A stretch of DNA of 64,000 nt, taken from Adlercreutzia sp. ZJ176. GTDB lineage: Bacteria > Actinomycetota > Coriobacteriia > Coriobacteriales > Eggerthellaceae. This document shows, one piece after another, positions 51,175 through 60,787 of this stretch. The position numbers and the translations under genes were made by a program. The notes beneath the pieces are model-generated. The model saw only the letters and a program-made list of their open reading frames with translations. It was not told where the DNA came from and did not search any database. Every line of letters starts with the position of its first letter. Position 1 is the first letter of the stretch. The stretch spans positions 145,295 to 209,294 of the forward strand of contig NZ_JAAKEC010000002.1 in NCBI RefSeq assembly GCF_011038975.1, given 5' to 3'.

Positions 51175-52395
51175 TTAGGCCGGCTCGCCCTCTTGCCCTG
51201 CAGCCTCCTGCAAGATCTCCTCCTGAGGCCAGAACACATACGGGTTGGCACGCGGGCGGTAGACCATCTGGGGCACGGCCTCGAGGCCGATGTCGCGCAG
51301 GAACTTGCCCATGCCGATGCGATAGACCGTCTCGCCGATGCGCTCGCGCGTCTTGCCGTTCTCGTCCCACCAGTCCCAGATGCGGTTAACCAGGTCCTTG
51401 AACTCGTCGTAGGGGGCTTCCATCTTCATGAAGGGGACGAGCACCCAGGACATGAACGCCGACTTGACGATGGTGGACTTCGCGCCAAGCAAGATGGTGG
51501 CGCCCTTCTCCTTACCCTGCTTGACCGCGCGGCCCATGACGTTGACGCAGTGCATGCAGCGCGTGCACTCGTCGGCGTTCACGGTGAGCTCGCCGGTCTC
51601 CTGGTTGTAGTGCAGGCAGCGGGTCGGGCACTTCTCGACGACCGCCTCGCGGATGGGAAGGCCGCTCTCGGCGTACTTCTTCACCTCGTCCTGGTCGATG
51701 GTGATGGCGTCGCGCCAGGTGCCGATGACCGAGATGTCGGCGCGGGCCGCCGCGGCGACGCAGTCGTTGGCGCAGCCGGACATCTTGATCTTGGACTTGT
51801 ACGGCCACATCGGGCGATGAAGCTCGTCCTGGAACTCGTTGGTGATGTCGTAGCACATGTCAAGCGTGTCAAAGCAGGCGTACTCGCAGCGGCCAGGTCC
51901 CACGCAGCAGCTCGGAGAGCGCAGGTCAGAGCCCGATCCGCCCAGGTCGTAGCCAGCCTCGGAGAGCTCGTCGAACGTGGGCTGGAGCTCCTCGGTCTTG
52001 GTGCCGAGGAAGATGAGGTCGCCGGTGGCGCCGTGCACGTTGGTGATGCCGGAGCCGTGGCGCTCCCAGATGTCGCACAGCTCGCGCAGGGCGTCGGTGT
52101 CGTAGAACCAGCCGCTCGGCGCGGCGATGCGCATCGTGTGGAACTCGCTGACGTTCGGGAACTCCTCGGGCAGGTCGGTGTAGCGCCCGACGACGCCGCC
52201 GCCGTAGCCCTTCACGCCCACGATGCCGCCGTGCTTCCAGTGGCCGATCTTGTCGTGGTAGGAGCGCTCGAGCAGCCCGAGCAAATCGGCGCTCATCTCG
52301 CTCTTCTCAGCAGCGCGCTTGATCTCCGTCACGAAGCTTGGCCACGGGCCGCTTTCCAGCTCGTCCAGTTGGGGGGTCTTGCTGCTTTCAGTCAT
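51175..52395 (-). CDS. dsrA: dissimilatory sulfite reductase subunit alpha
   Basis: A 406-residue DsrA. Siroheme-cluster cysteines appear in SCCVGPGRCEYAC and SGCANDC; the ferredoxin domain has CPTRC and CTRCMHC. All ligand groups are intact. AAAAGGAGG precedes the ATG; the longer frame overlaps the ferredoxin gene. Together with DsrB it forms the catalytic heterotetramer. Confidence 0.96.
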   Translation of the reverse strand: MTESSKTPQLDELESGPWPSFVTEIKRAAEKSEMSADLLGLLERSYHDKIGHWKHGGIVGVKGYGGGVVGRYTDLPEEFPNVSEFHTMRIAAPSGWFYDTDALRELCDIWERHGSGITNVHGATGDLIFLGTKTEELQPTFDELSEAGYDLGGSGSDLRSPSCCVGPGRCEYACFDTLDMCYDITNEFQDELHRPMWPYKSKIKMSGCANDCVAAAARADISVIGTWRDAITIDQDEVKKYAESGLPIREAVVEKCPTRCLHYNQETGELTVNADECTRCMHCVNVMGRAVKQGKEKGATILLGAKSTIVKSAFMSWVLVPFMKMEAPYDEFKDLVNRIWDWWDENGKTRERIGETVYRIGMGKFLRDIGLEAVPQMVYRPRANPYVFWPQEEILQEAAGQEGEPA

Positions 52396-52430
52396 AATCC
52401 CTCCTTTTGCTTCAATCAAAAATTGCGGAA

Positions 52431-52619
52431 CTACATTTCCATGATGGTTATCGCACCGCTCGGACACACCGAGACGCACGCCTCGCATCCCATGCACTCC
52501 GCTTCGTCGCCAGCCACATACGCGTGCTCGCCGTTAAAGGCGAGGATGTGGGCTGGACACCCGTCGGCGCACGAGTCGCAGCCAGTGCATGCCTCCTCGT
52601 CAATTGACACTATGAACAT
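52431..52619 (-). CDS. 2[4Fe-4S] ferredoxin upstream of dsrA
   Basis: A 62-residue ferredoxin with two classical motifs, CTGCDSCADGC and CMGCEACVSVC. First gene of the dsrAB operon, with AAGGGGG before the ATG. A ferredoxin directly upstream of dsrA is unusual; it probably donates electrons to DsrAB, perhaps from Ech or IorAB. Confidence 0.92.
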   Translation of the reverse strand: MFIVSIDEEACTGCDSCADGCPAHILAFNGEHAYVAGDEAECMGCEACVSVCPSGAITIMEM

Positions 52620-52883
52620 CGGTTACACCCCCTTCCCCTGCTTTGATTTCGCCGTTTACCAGCACGTCTCCATAACGCGGCATCACGACAAGTCCTATTT
52701 GACCACTAACCTCCCCGCCGCGAAAATACTTTGACTTGATCGGGGGATAACCTGAGCCTATACCAGGTTGTTTCACCAGTTCAAGTTGCGTTTTTAAGGT
52801 CCTTTCGAGAACCTGCCATAGCAAAAACGAATCGCACGGAAACCAGCGCGGAAGCGGCACCTGGCGCGCGCGGCCGAGGACCG
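52620..52883 (-). promoter_or_regulatory. promoter region of the ferredoxin-dsrAB operon
   Basis: A 264-bp gap between hemL (stop) and the ferredoxin start. An AT-rich island on the minus strand carries CAAGTC-AAA and its complement (aaata)-GGACTTG about 35 bases apart, a possible operator pair. The rest shows no gene. Confidence 0.45.
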
Positions 52884-54206
52884 CTAGAGGCGCGCGAACG
52901 CGCGGCGGGCCGCCTCGACGGTGGCGTCGACGTCGGCGCGCGTGTGCGCCGCCGACATGAACAAGGACTCGAACTGGCTCGGGGCCAGATACACCCCGTC
53001 GCGGCGCATATCGGCGTAGAAGCGCGCGAAGCGCGCCGTGTCGGAGCGCGTCGCCGACGCGAAGTCGACGACGGGGCCCTCGGTGAAGAAGAGCGAGAAC
53101 ATGCCGCCGACTGCGTTCACGCTCACCGGCACGCCCGCCGCGCGCGCGGCGTCCTCGAGGCCGCGCGCGAGCTCCTGCACGAGGCCGAAGACGTGCTCGT
53201 AGACGCCCGGCTCGCGCAGAAGGCCCAGCGTGGCGAGGCCCGCCGCCGTGGCGAGCGGGTTGCCCGAGAGCGTCCCCGCCTGGTAGACCGGCCCGAGCGG
53301 CGCGAGCTGCTCCATGATCGCGCGCCTTCCGCCGAAGGCCGCCAGGGGAAGCCCGCCGCCGATGATCTTGCCGAGGCACGTGAGGTCGCCTTCGACGCCG
53401 AAGCGCTCCTGCGCCCCGCCGCGCCCCACGCGGAAGCCCGTCATCACCTCGTCGATCACAAGCAGGCTCCCGTAGGCGTCGCAGAGCCGGCGCAGGCCCG
53501 GCAGAAATCCGTCCCGCGGGAGGACCACGCCCATGTTGCCCGCGACGGGCTCGACGATCACGCAGGCGATCTGCTCGCCGTAGCGCTCGAAGAGCGCGCG
53601 CGTGCCCTCGAGGTCGTTGTAGCGGGCGACGAGCGTGCGCGCCGCGACGCCTTCCGCTATGCCGGCCGAGGTGGGCGTGCCAAGGGTGAGCGCCCCACTG
53701 CCCGCCTGCACGAGGAGCGCGTCGACGTGCCCGTGGTAGCAGCCCTCGAACTTCAGCACCATGTCGCGCCCCGTCACGCCCCGCGCGAGGCGCAGGGCGC
53801 TCATGGTCGCCTCGGTGCCCGAGCTCACGAAGCGGATCATCTCGAGCGCGGGCATCGCGTCTTGAATCGCGCGCGCGAGCTGCGTCTCGGCCTCGGTCGG
53901 CGCGCCGAAGCTCGTGCCGAGGCGCGCGGCCTCGCACACGGCGCGTACGACGCCTGGATGCGCATGGCCCATGATGAGCGGGCCCCACGACCCCACGTAG
54001 TCGATGTAGCGGTTCCCGTCGACGTCCCACAGATGCGCGCCCTCCCCACGCGCGATGAACAGCGGGTCAGCGCCCACGGCGCGCGCCGCGCGCACGGGCG
54101 AGTCGACGCCGCCCGGGATGATCGCGCGCGCCTGCGCGAAGGCCCGCGCGCTCTTGCTGGTCGACAAGCCCGGGACCTTGACGCACTCGCCGTTCGGCCG
54201 GCGCAT
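52884..54206 (-). CDS. hemL: glutamate-1-semialdehyde 2,1-aminomutase
   Basis: A 440-residue PLP enzyme of the C5 tetrapyrrole route, making 5-aminolevulinate. The Schiff-base lysine is in CLGKIIGGGLP and the family motif in VSSGTEATMSALRLARG. Start chosen where ATG overlaps the hemB stop (TGATG), with GAGGAGG upstream. Last gene of the hem operon. Confidence 0.95.
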   Translation of the reverse strand: MRRPNGECVKVPGLSTSKSARAFAQARAIIPGGVDSPVRAARAVGADPLFIARGEGAHLWDVDGNRYIDYVGSWGPLIMGHAHPGVVRAVCEAARLGTSFGAPTEAETQLARAIQDAMPALEMIRFVSSGTEATMSALRLARGVTGRDMVLKFEGCYHGHVDALLVQAGSGALTLGTPTSAGIAEGVAARTLVARYNDLEGTRALFERYGEQIACVIVEPVAGNMGVVLPRDGFLPGLRRLCDAYGSLLVIDEVMTGFRVGRGGAQERFGVEGDLTCLGKIIGGGLPLAAFGGRRAIMEQLAPLGPVYQAGTLSGNPLATAAGLATLGLLREPGVYEHVFGLVQELARGLEDAARAAGVPVSVNAVGGMFSLFFTEGPVVDFASATRSDTARFARFYADMRRDGVYLAPSQFESLFMSAAHTRADVDATVEAARRAFARL

Positions 54207-55186
54207 CAGAGCGCCTCCTCGCGCAGCCAGCGCGCGGCGTCGAGCGCATGGTAGGTGATGATCATGTCGGCGCCCGCGCGCTTCATGCCCACGAGCAGCT
54301 CGGTGACGACGCGCCGCTCGTCGAGCCAGCCCGCGAGCGCAGCGGCCTTCACCATCGCGTACTCCCCGCTCACGTTGTAGGCGACGACGGGCAGCTGGGA
54401 GGCGAGACGCGCGCGCCACATGATGTCGCCGAACGCCAGCGCCGGCTTGACGATGATCATGTCGGCGCCCTCCTCCACGTCGGCGCGGATCTCGCGCAGG
54501 GCCTCGTCGCCGTTGGCGGGGTCCATCTGGTAGGTCTTGCGGTCGCCGTGCTGCGGCGCCGAGCCCGCCGCGTCGCGGAAGGGGCCGTAGAAGCCCGAGG
54601 CGTACTTGGCGGCGTACGACATGATGGCCACATGCTCGAAGCCGGCGCCGTCGAGCGCCGTGCGCAGGGCGGCCACGCGCCCGTCCATCATGTCGGAGGG
54701 CGCGACGATGTCGGCGCCGGCGCGCGCCTGCGACACGGCGGTGCGCGCGAGGAGCTCGACGGTGGCGTCGTTCTCGACGATGCCGTCGCGCACCACGCCG
54801 CAGTGCCCGTGGTCGGTGTACTCACACAGGCACACGTCGCCGATGACGACGAGGTGGGGATGATGCTCCTTGATGAGGCGGATGGCCCGCTGCACGATGC
54901 CCGCCTCGTCGTAGGCGCCGGTCCCGAGCGCGTCCTTGCGCGCGGGGATGCCGAACAGGATGACCGCGGGGATGCCGAGGTCGGTCACCTCGGCGAGGAC
55001 GGGCTCGAGCCTGTCGAGCGAGTAGCGGCACACGCCGGGCATCGAGGCGACGGGCTCGCAGACGCCCTCGCCCTCGCACACGAAGAGCGGGTAGATGAGG
55101 TCGGCCACCCGCACGTGGTTCTCGCGAACCATCGCGCGCAGGGCCGCTGAGGAGCGCAGGCGGCGGTGGCGCACGGCGAGCTTCAT
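54206..55186 (-). CDS. hemB: porphobilinogen synthase (ALA dehydratase)
   Basis: A 326-residue enzyme. Active-site lysines are in YAAKYAS and VKPALAF; the Zn-type cysteine cluster CLCEYTDHGHCG is present. It condenses two 5-aminolevulinates. Start at the ATG behind GGGAGG, overlapping the cobA/hemD stop by four bases. Confidence 0.95.
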   Translation of the reverse strand: MKLAVRHRRLRSSAALRAMVRENHVRVADLIYPLFVCEGEGVCEPVASMPGVCRYSLDRLEPVLAEVTDLGIPAVILFGIPARKDALGTGAYDEAGIVQRAIRLIKEHHPHLVVIGDVCLCEYTDHGHCGVVRDGIVENDATVELLARTAVSQARAGADIVAPSDMMDGRVAALRTALDGAGFEHVAIMSYAAKYASGFYGPFRDAAGSAPQHGDRKTYQMDPANGDEALREIRADVEEGADMIIVKPALAFGDIMWRARLASQLPVVAYNVSGEYAMVKAAALAGWLDERRVVTELLVGMKRAGADMIITYHALDAARWLREEAL

Positions 55187-56709
55187 GAGGCGCCTCCCAG
55201 CTCGCGCTCGGCGAGGCGCGCGAGCGCGGACACGGTGGGCTCGTCCGCCTCGGCGGCGCACGCCATGCCGAGCTCGCGCACCGTCTGCGTGGTGACGGGG
55301 CCGATCGAGAGGAGCTTCACGCCCTCGAGCAGGCCGAGCTCGCCCGCGAGCGCATCGCGCAGGTTGCGCGCCGTCGAGGAGCTCGTGAGCATGATCGCGT
55401 CGACGCGGCGCGCGCGCAGGGCACTGACGAGCGCCTCGCGGCTGCCCTCGTCGGGCACGTTGCGGTAGACCGGCGCCTCAGCGACGATGACGCCGCGGGC
55501 GGCGAGGCCGTCCTGGATGACGGAGCGCGCGTGCTCGGCGCGCACGACCAAGACGCGCTCGCCAGGACGCGTCATGTGCTCGAGCAGGGAGAGCAGGCCC
55601 TCGGCGCTCCCCTCCTCGGGCACGATGACGCCCGCGGCGCCGCGGGCGGCGAGCGCCTCGGCCGTGGCGGGCCCGACGGCCACGGCACGCGCGGTGAGCG
55701 CGCCCAGGTCACGTGCGCCCGCGTGGGCGGCGAGCGCCTCGGCGAAGTACCGCACGCCGTTCACGCTGCAGAACACCACGTGGTCGAAGGAGGGAAGCTC
55801 GTCGAGCGCGCATCTGACGAGTTCGGTGACGCCCGTCGGCTCGAGGCGGATCAGCGGGCGCTCCTCCACCTCTGCGCCGAGCTGCTCGAGCTGCCGCGAG
55901 AGCTTCGACGCCTGGCAGCGCGCCCGCGTGACCACCACGCGCTTGCCCGCGAGCGGGCGGGTGGCGCGCCACGCAAGCGCGGCGTGGAGGCGCGCGACCT
56001 CGCCGATCACGATGGTGGCGGGGCTTGAGAGCCCGCTTGCCGCGACATCGGCGCCGAGCGCGCCGAGCGTCGAGGTGACCTCGCGCTGCCCCGGCCAGGT
56101 GCCGCGCTCGACCACCGCCGCTGGCGTGGAGGCATCCATGCCGCAGCGCATGAGGTTTTCGCAGATCAATTCGATGTTGCGCATGCCCATGAGGAAGATG
56201 AGCGTGCCGCCGACCCGCGCCAGGCCCTCCCAGTCAACGACCGACGCGAGCTTGTCGGGCGCCTCGTGCCCCGTCACCACCGTGAACGTCGAGGACATGC
56301 CGCGATGCGTCACGGGGATGCCGGCGTAGGCCGGCGAGGCGACGGCCGCCGTCACGCCCGGCACCACCTCGTACGGGACGCTTGCCGCGCACAGCGCGAG
56401 CGCCTCCTCGCCGCCGCGCCCGAACACGAACGGGTCGCCGCCCTTGAGGCGCACGACGAGCTTGCCCGCGCGCGCGTGGTCGAGCAGGAGCGCGTTGATC
56501 TCGTCCTGGGAGAGCGTGTGGCGCTCGGGCGTCTTGCCCACGTACACGCGCTCGCAGCCCGCCGGCGCCATCGCCACGAGCTCGCGCGCCACGAGGCGGT
56601 CGTACACGAGCACCTCCGCGCGCTCCACCCACTGCTTGCCCGCGAGCGTCATGAGGCCCGGATCCCCCGGACCTGCGCCGACGAGCACCACCTTGCCGCA
56701 TTCTGGCAT
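55183..56709 (-). CDS. cobA/hemD: uroporphyrinogen-III C-methyltransferase / uroporphyrinogen-III synthase fusion
   Basis: A 508-residue fusion. Residues 1-245 are the SAM-dependent CobA domain (GAGPGDPGLMTLAG, LKGGDPFVFGRGGEE); 255-505 are HemD. One polypeptide therefore makes and methylates uroporphyrinogen III to precorrin-2, channelling flux to siroheme. Start at the ATG behind AGGAGG; a longer frame is antisense noise. Confidence 0.94.
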   Translation of the reverse strand: MPECGKVVLVGAGPGDPGLMTLAGKQWVERAEVLVYDRLVARELVAMAPAGCERVYVGKTPERHTLSQDEINALLLDHARAGKLVVRLKGGDPFVFGRGGEEALALCAASVPYEVVPGVTAAVASPAYAGIPVTHRGMSSTFTVVTGHEAPDKLASVVDWEGLARVGGTLIFLMGMRNIELICENLMRCGMDASTPAAVVERGTWPGQREVTSTLGALGADVAASGLSSPATIVIGEVARLHAALAWRATRPLAGKRVVVTRARCQASKLSRQLEQLGAEVEERPLIRLEPTGVTELVRCALDELPSFDHVVFCSVNGVRYFAEALAAHAGARDLGALTARAVAVGPATAEALAARGAAGVIVPEEGSAEGLLSLLEHMTRPGERVLVVRAEHARSVIQDGLAARGVIVAEAPVYRNVPDEGSREALVSALRARRVDAIMLTSSSTARNLRDALAGELGLLEGVKLLSIGPVTTQTVRELGMACAAEADEPTVSALARLAERELGGAS

Positions 56710-56722
56710 GCAGCCCACCTCC

Positions 56723-57640
56723 TCACATCGCGCGCACGTCGCGCATGATCTCGTCTGCGCCGCGCCGAAGCGCCGCGCGCGCCGCCTGCGCCCCCACGTC
56801 CTCGGGGTCGGGCCCCGAGACGCACACGCGCACGCAGCGCCCTCCGTCAAGGCCGAACACGGCCGCGTCAAGCGTGAGGGCGCCGCGCGAACAGGTCGCG
56901 TGCGCGCCGAGCGGCGTCTGGCACCCGCCCTCAAGCGCCCCGAGGAACGCGCGCTCAGCCCGCGCGGCGCGCTCGCTCGCCTCGTGGTTCACGCAGCGCA
57001 GGATCGCGAGCACCTCGGGGCGGTCCTCGGCGCACTCGACGGCGATCACGCCCTGGCCCGGCGCGGGGAGCATGATGCCGAAGGGAAACGCCTCGGTGAC
57101 GCGGTCCTGCCACCCGAGGCGCTCGACACCCGCGGCCGCGAGCACGATGCCCGCGGCATGCCCTTCCTGCAGCTTGCGCCAGCGCGTGTTGAGGTTCCCG
57201 CGCAGCTCGACGCAGGTGAGGTCGGGGCGCAGGCGCTTGATCTGCGCCGTCCGCCGCAAGCTCGACGTGCCCACGCGCGCGCCCTCGGGAAGGCCCGCAA
57301 GCGGCGTGCCGTCGCGGCTGAGGAACACGTCGTGCGCGTCAGCGCGGTTGCCGTAGGCGCCGATGCGCAGGCCGGCGGGAAGCACGGTCGGCAGGTCCTT
57401 CAGGCTGTGCACGGCGGCGTCGATCTCGCGCGCGAGGAGCGCCTGCTCGATCTCCACCGTGAAGAACCCCTTGTCCGCCACCGAGGGCAGAGGGGTGGCC
57501 AAGTCGAGGTCGCCTTTGGTGTCGAGCGTGACAACCTCCACCTCAAGCTCCGGAAACGCGTGCTCGACCTGGGACTTCACCCATTCGGCCTGCCAGAGCG
57601 CGAGCTGGCTTTTCCGCGTGCCTATCCTGAGCGCCTTCAT
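56723..57640 (-). CDS. hemC: hydroxymethylbilane synthase
   Basis: A 305-residue porphobilinogen deaminase. Start MKALRIGTRKSQLALWQAE is the family's standard N-terminus; the cofactor cysteine lies in GGCQTPLGA. It polymerises four porphobilinogens. The start overlaps hemA by four bases. Confidence 0.96.
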   Translation of the reverse strand: MKALRIGTRKSQLALWQAEWVKSQVEHAFPELEVEVVTLDTKGDLDLATPLPSVADKGFFTVEIEQALLAREIDAAVHSLKDLPTVLPAGLRIGAYGNRADAHDVFLSRDGTPLAGLPEGARVGTSSLRRTAQIKRLRPDLTCVELRGNLNTRWRKLQEGHAAGIVLAAAGVERLGWQDRVTEAFPFGIMLPAPGQGVIAVECAEDRPEVLAILRCVNHEASERAARAERAFLGALEGGCQTPLGAHATCSRGALTLDAAVFGLDGGRCVRVCVSGPDPEDVGAQAARAALRRGADEIMRDVRAM

Positions 57641-59007
57641 CGCGCGACCTCGCTCTCCCTGCGCGCAGCCCCGCCGCCTTCATGTACGACCGCCCCCGCG
57701 CCGGCGCCGCCCGGCAGCACCGCGGGCGAGAAGCCGAACAGCTCCTGCAGCACGCCAGCGCACTCGCGCGCACGCGGCGTGCCCGCCCGGGCGTTGAGCG
57801 CCTCGACGGGGCCGCGCACGATCTGGTCGACGATCGTCGTCGCCAGGACGTCCACGGCATGCTGCTGCGAGGACGAGAGCCCCTTGAGCTTGTCGGAGGC
57901 CGCCTCGAGGCGCTCGGCCTTGACGCCGTCGGCGTAGCGGCGCAGCGCCGCGATCACGGGCACGAGCTCGAGCGCGCTGATCCAGCGCGTGAAGTCGGCG
58001 AGCTCCTCGTCGATGAGCGAGCGCGCGCCCGCCGCGGCCTGCATGCGCTCGAACAGGCCCCGCTCGGCGGCATCGCGCAGCTCGTTGATGTTGTGGAGCG
58101 ACACGCCGGGCACGCCCGCGACCGCCGGCTCCACGTCGCGGGGAATGGCCATGTCGACGAGGAGCAGGGGCCGCGATGCGCGCTCGTCCATGACGCGGCG
58201 CACCATGTCCTCGGTTATGAGGCACGTCTTCGCCGAGGTGGCTGAGAACACCACGTCGGCCTTGGCCAGGCACGCCTCCACCTCGTCGAGCGGGTGCGCG
58301 GTGAAGCCGTGCGCGCAGGCGAGCTCGCGGGCGCGCGCGAGCGACCGATTCGCCACCATGACGACGGGGAACTCGTGCGCCGCCAGGTACTTCGCCGTGA
58401 GCTCGCTCATCTCACCTGCTCCGAGGACGAGCGCGCGCTTGTCGTGCACGTCCCCGAACTCCCGCACGGCCAAATCGACCGCGATGCGCCCCACCGAGAC
58501 CGAGAAGCTCCCGAGCAGCGTCTGGGAGCGCGCCTTCTTGCCCAGGTGCAGCGCGCGCTGGAACCACGCGTTGCACAGCTTGTCCGTCGCCTTCGCCTCG
58601 CATGACGCCTGGTAGGCGCGCGACACCTGCCCGAGTATCTCCGCCTCGCCCACGATGAGCGAGTCGAGGCCGGACACCACCTCGAGCAGGTGGCGGTAGG
58701 CCGCCTCGTCGGCGTACGAGTAGAGCGCGCCGAGCAGGCGCCCGCGCACCTCGTCGCTGCCGCCGGCGCAGCGCTCGACCAGGTAGCGCCGGATGCCCTC
58801 GGCGGCGTCGAGGCCGTCGGGGCAGGTAGCGTAGATCTCGAAGCGGTTGCAGGTGCTCAAGATGACGACGCCGCCCGCGCCGCAGGCGCGCTTGACGTCA
58901 AGCGCGGTCCGCTGCACCGCGGAATGGTGCACGCTGAGCCTCTCGAGCAGGTCGATGGGCGCGCTCTTGATGTTCGCCCCGACAACCACACCGCGCGTTG
59001 ACTCCAT
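57637..59007 (-). CDS. hemA: glutamyl-tRNA reductase
   Basis: A 456-residue enzyme opening the C5 pathway. The catalytic cysteine is in LSTCNRFEIY (about residue 50); the NADPH-binding domain contains VLGAGEMSELTAKYL. The last 30 residues are a Gly/Ala/Arg-rich tail. AGGAAGGGG precedes the ATG. First of the coupled hem genes. Confidence 0.95.
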   Translation of the reverse strand: MESTRGVVVGANIKSAPIDLLERLSVHHSAVQRTALDVKRACGAGGVVILSTCNRFEIYATCPDGLDAAEGIRRYLVERCAGGSDEVRGRLLGALYSYADEAAYRHLLEVVSGLDSLIVGEAEILGQVSRAYQASCEAKATDKLCNAWFQRALHLGKKARSQTLLGSFSVSVGRIAVDLAVREFGDVHDKRALVLGAGEMSELTAKYLAAHEFPVVMVANRSLARARELACAHGFTAHPLDEVEACLAKADVVFSATSAKTCLITEDMVRRVMDERASRPLLLVDMAIPRDVEPAVAGVPGVSLHNINELRDAAERGLFERMQAAAGARSLIDEELADFTRWISALELVPVIAALRRYADGVKAERLEAASDKLKGLSSSQQHAVDVLATTIVDQIVRGPVEALNARAGTPRARECAGVLQELFGFSPAVLPGGAGAGAVVHEGGGAARRESEVAR

Positions 59008-59176
59008 GCCGACGCCCCTTCCTCCTCGTCATCCGCCTCCCACCTGGCCTTGCCGCCCGTACCCGCACGGCCTGCGGGCACGCCTGCGCCCGCCGCGCGC
59101 CCGCCACAAGCGTCTGCGCCCTCACGCCGCGCACCCGCCGCAAGCCCGCGCCCGCCGCAAGCGCGCGCCGCTGACG
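59008..59176. other. GC-rich low-complexity gap before hemA
   Basis: 169 bp of degenerate CGCCCGCCGCAAGC-type repeats between the DsrK-like gene and hemA. It may weaken read-through or act as a structured leader; no gene is seen. Confidence 0.5.
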
Positions 59177-60784
59177 CTACAGGAACTCCAGGTAGGGCTT
59201 CTCCATGCTCACCAGGGCGTTCACCATGAGCTCGACCAGCCCGGTGTAGTGCACGTTGTACTTCGCCGTGACCTTGTACGCCTTCAGGATGTCGCGGATC
59301 GTGCCCTTGCAGTTCGAGCAGGGCGCGCACACGCACTTGAGCACGGCCGGGTCGGAGAACTCGTCGCCGAAGGCGTTGATGATCTGCTCGAGCTTCTTGC
59401 GCGCGCTCACCTTGTCGCGGAAGTCGCCGAAGTTGTAGGAGTTCATGATGGCGAACCCGCTGCCGCCGCCGCAGCAGTAGTTGTCGACGCCGTGCGGCGT
59501 CATCTCGCGGAACTGCGGCGCGATCGCGCGCAGGATCTCGCGCTGCGGCTGCACGATGCCCATCTGGCGCACCATGTTGCACGGGTCGTGCAGCGTGACG
59601 GGGAAGTCGTTCTTCGACGGGTCGAACTCGAGCCTGCCCTCGCGCACGAGCTGCGCCATGAGCGGCAGGAAGCTCTCCACGGGGACCTTGTCCTCGCTCG
59701 CCGCCATGCGGTCAGCCGCCACGCCGATGGCCTTGTGCGCGTGCCCGCACTCGCCCACCACGATGCGCTTCACGCCGAGCCGCTTCGCCACCTCGAACTG
59801 CGCGAGCGCCACCTTCTTCGCCTGCACGTCATCGTACCAGACGCCGTAGTTCACGCCGTCGTACCCCATGAGCTCGGAGCTGAGCGTCCAGCTCACGCCC
59901 GCCTCGTCGAGCAGGATGGCGAAGGCCGCCGGGTTGTCCGGCCACGCGATGAACTCGCCGGCGTTGTGGAGGAGCAGCACGTCGGCGCCCTCCTTGTCGA
60001 TGGGGAACCTCACGGCGCGGCCCGTGCGCTCCTCGATGTCCTCCTCGATGAACTCGATGGTGTCGAGCAGCGCCGGGCGCGTGAGGCCCGTCGTCGAGCC
60101 CACCTCGAGCTGCAGGACCGTGCCCTTCTTGTGCACGGGCGACGGAGCGATGCCGAGCTCCTGCGAGAAGAGCTTGCGGATCTCCTTCGCGGCCAGGCCG
60201 TTGTCGAGCCCGAGCGGGCAGGCCTGCGCGCAGCGGCGGCACAGGTTGCAGCGGTACGCCATCTCGCCAAGGCGCGCGATGGACTCCCAGTTCACGTCCA
60301 CGTCGGCGCCCACGAACCCGCCGAGCAGCCTGCCTGAGGGGGTGAAGTGCTTCTTGTACATGCGCCGCAGCACGTCGACGCGATAGCTCGGGCGGTAGAT
60401 CTCGTCGCCGTTGCTCGCCTGGAAGATGTGGCACGCCTCCGAGCAGGTGTTGCACTTCGCGCAGAACTCAGTGACGAGCTGCAGGGGCTGCAGGGCCCCC
60501 TTGTTGGCGTCCTGGAAGAGCTTCTCCAGGCCGACGAGGAACCGCTCGACGAACTCGTCTTCCTCCTCCTGCGTCTCGGGGCGCTTGAGCGTGTCGAGCG
60601 CGATGAAGCCGTCGAGCGACGCGCAATGCTCCTCCGCCCACCCGGGCTTGAGCTCCTTGAACTTCGGCTCAAGCCCGTTTGCGTCATAGGGGGAAGGAAG
60701 AGGCATGAGGTCGTCGACGGGAGAGAGGACGTCGACGTCCCGGGAGATGTCACTGGCTTTGAGGTGCTTGGTGTTCACGGACAT
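59177..60784 (-). CDS. DsrK/HdrD-like Fe-S protein (second copy)
   Basis: A 535-residue cytoplasmic paralogue of DsrK: ferredoxin motifs CAKCNTCSEAC and CNLCRRCAQAC, then CCG domains (GECGH, HDPCN, YCCGGGSG and a late CVCAPCSNC). It pairs with the membrane protein encoded just upstream as a two-subunit menaquinol-thiol/disulfide oxidoreductase, similar to HdrDE or DsrMK without JOP. GGAGGAG precedes the ATG. The physiological disulfide is unknown; DsrC is a candidate. Confidence 0.88.
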   Translation of the reverse strand: MSVNTKHLKASDISRDVDVLSPVDDLMPLPSPYDANGLEPKFKELKPGWAEEHCASLDGFIALDTLKRPETQEEEDEFVERFLVGLEKLFQDANKGALQPLQLVTEFCAKCNTCSEACHIFQASNGDEIYRPSYRVDVLRRMYKKHFTPSGRLLGGFVGADVDVNWESIARLGEMAYRCNLCRRCAQACPLGLDNGLAAKEIRKLFSQELGIAPSPVHKKGTVLQLEVGSTTGLTRPALLDTIEFIEEDIEERTGRAVRFPIDKEGADVLLLHNAGEFIAWPDNPAAFAILLDEAGVSWTLSSELMGYDGVNYGVWYDDVQAKKVALAQFEVAKRLGVKRIVVGECGHAHKAIGVAADRMAASEDKVPVESFLPLMAQLVREGRLEFDPSKNDFPVTLHDPCNMVRQMGIVQPQREILRAIAPQFREMTPHGVDNYCCGGGSGFAIMNSYNFGDFRDKVSARKKLEQIINAFGDEFSDPAVLKCVCAPCSNCKGTIRDILKAYKVTAKYNVHYTGLVELMVNALVSMEKPYLEFL

Positions 60785-60787
60785 GGG

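Noticed and set aside
38343..52619. Sulfur-oxidising (reverse) Dsr pathway
   Set aside because: No DsrEFH or DsrL in view, while DsrN and a DsrD-like protein are present; the reductive direction is more likely.
49996..52734. 912-codon open frame on the plus strand opposite dsrAB
   Set aside because: It is antisense to two certain genes; long shadow frames are expected in GC-rich DNA. Its composition (His, Asp, Val, Arg-rich) is typical of such shadows.
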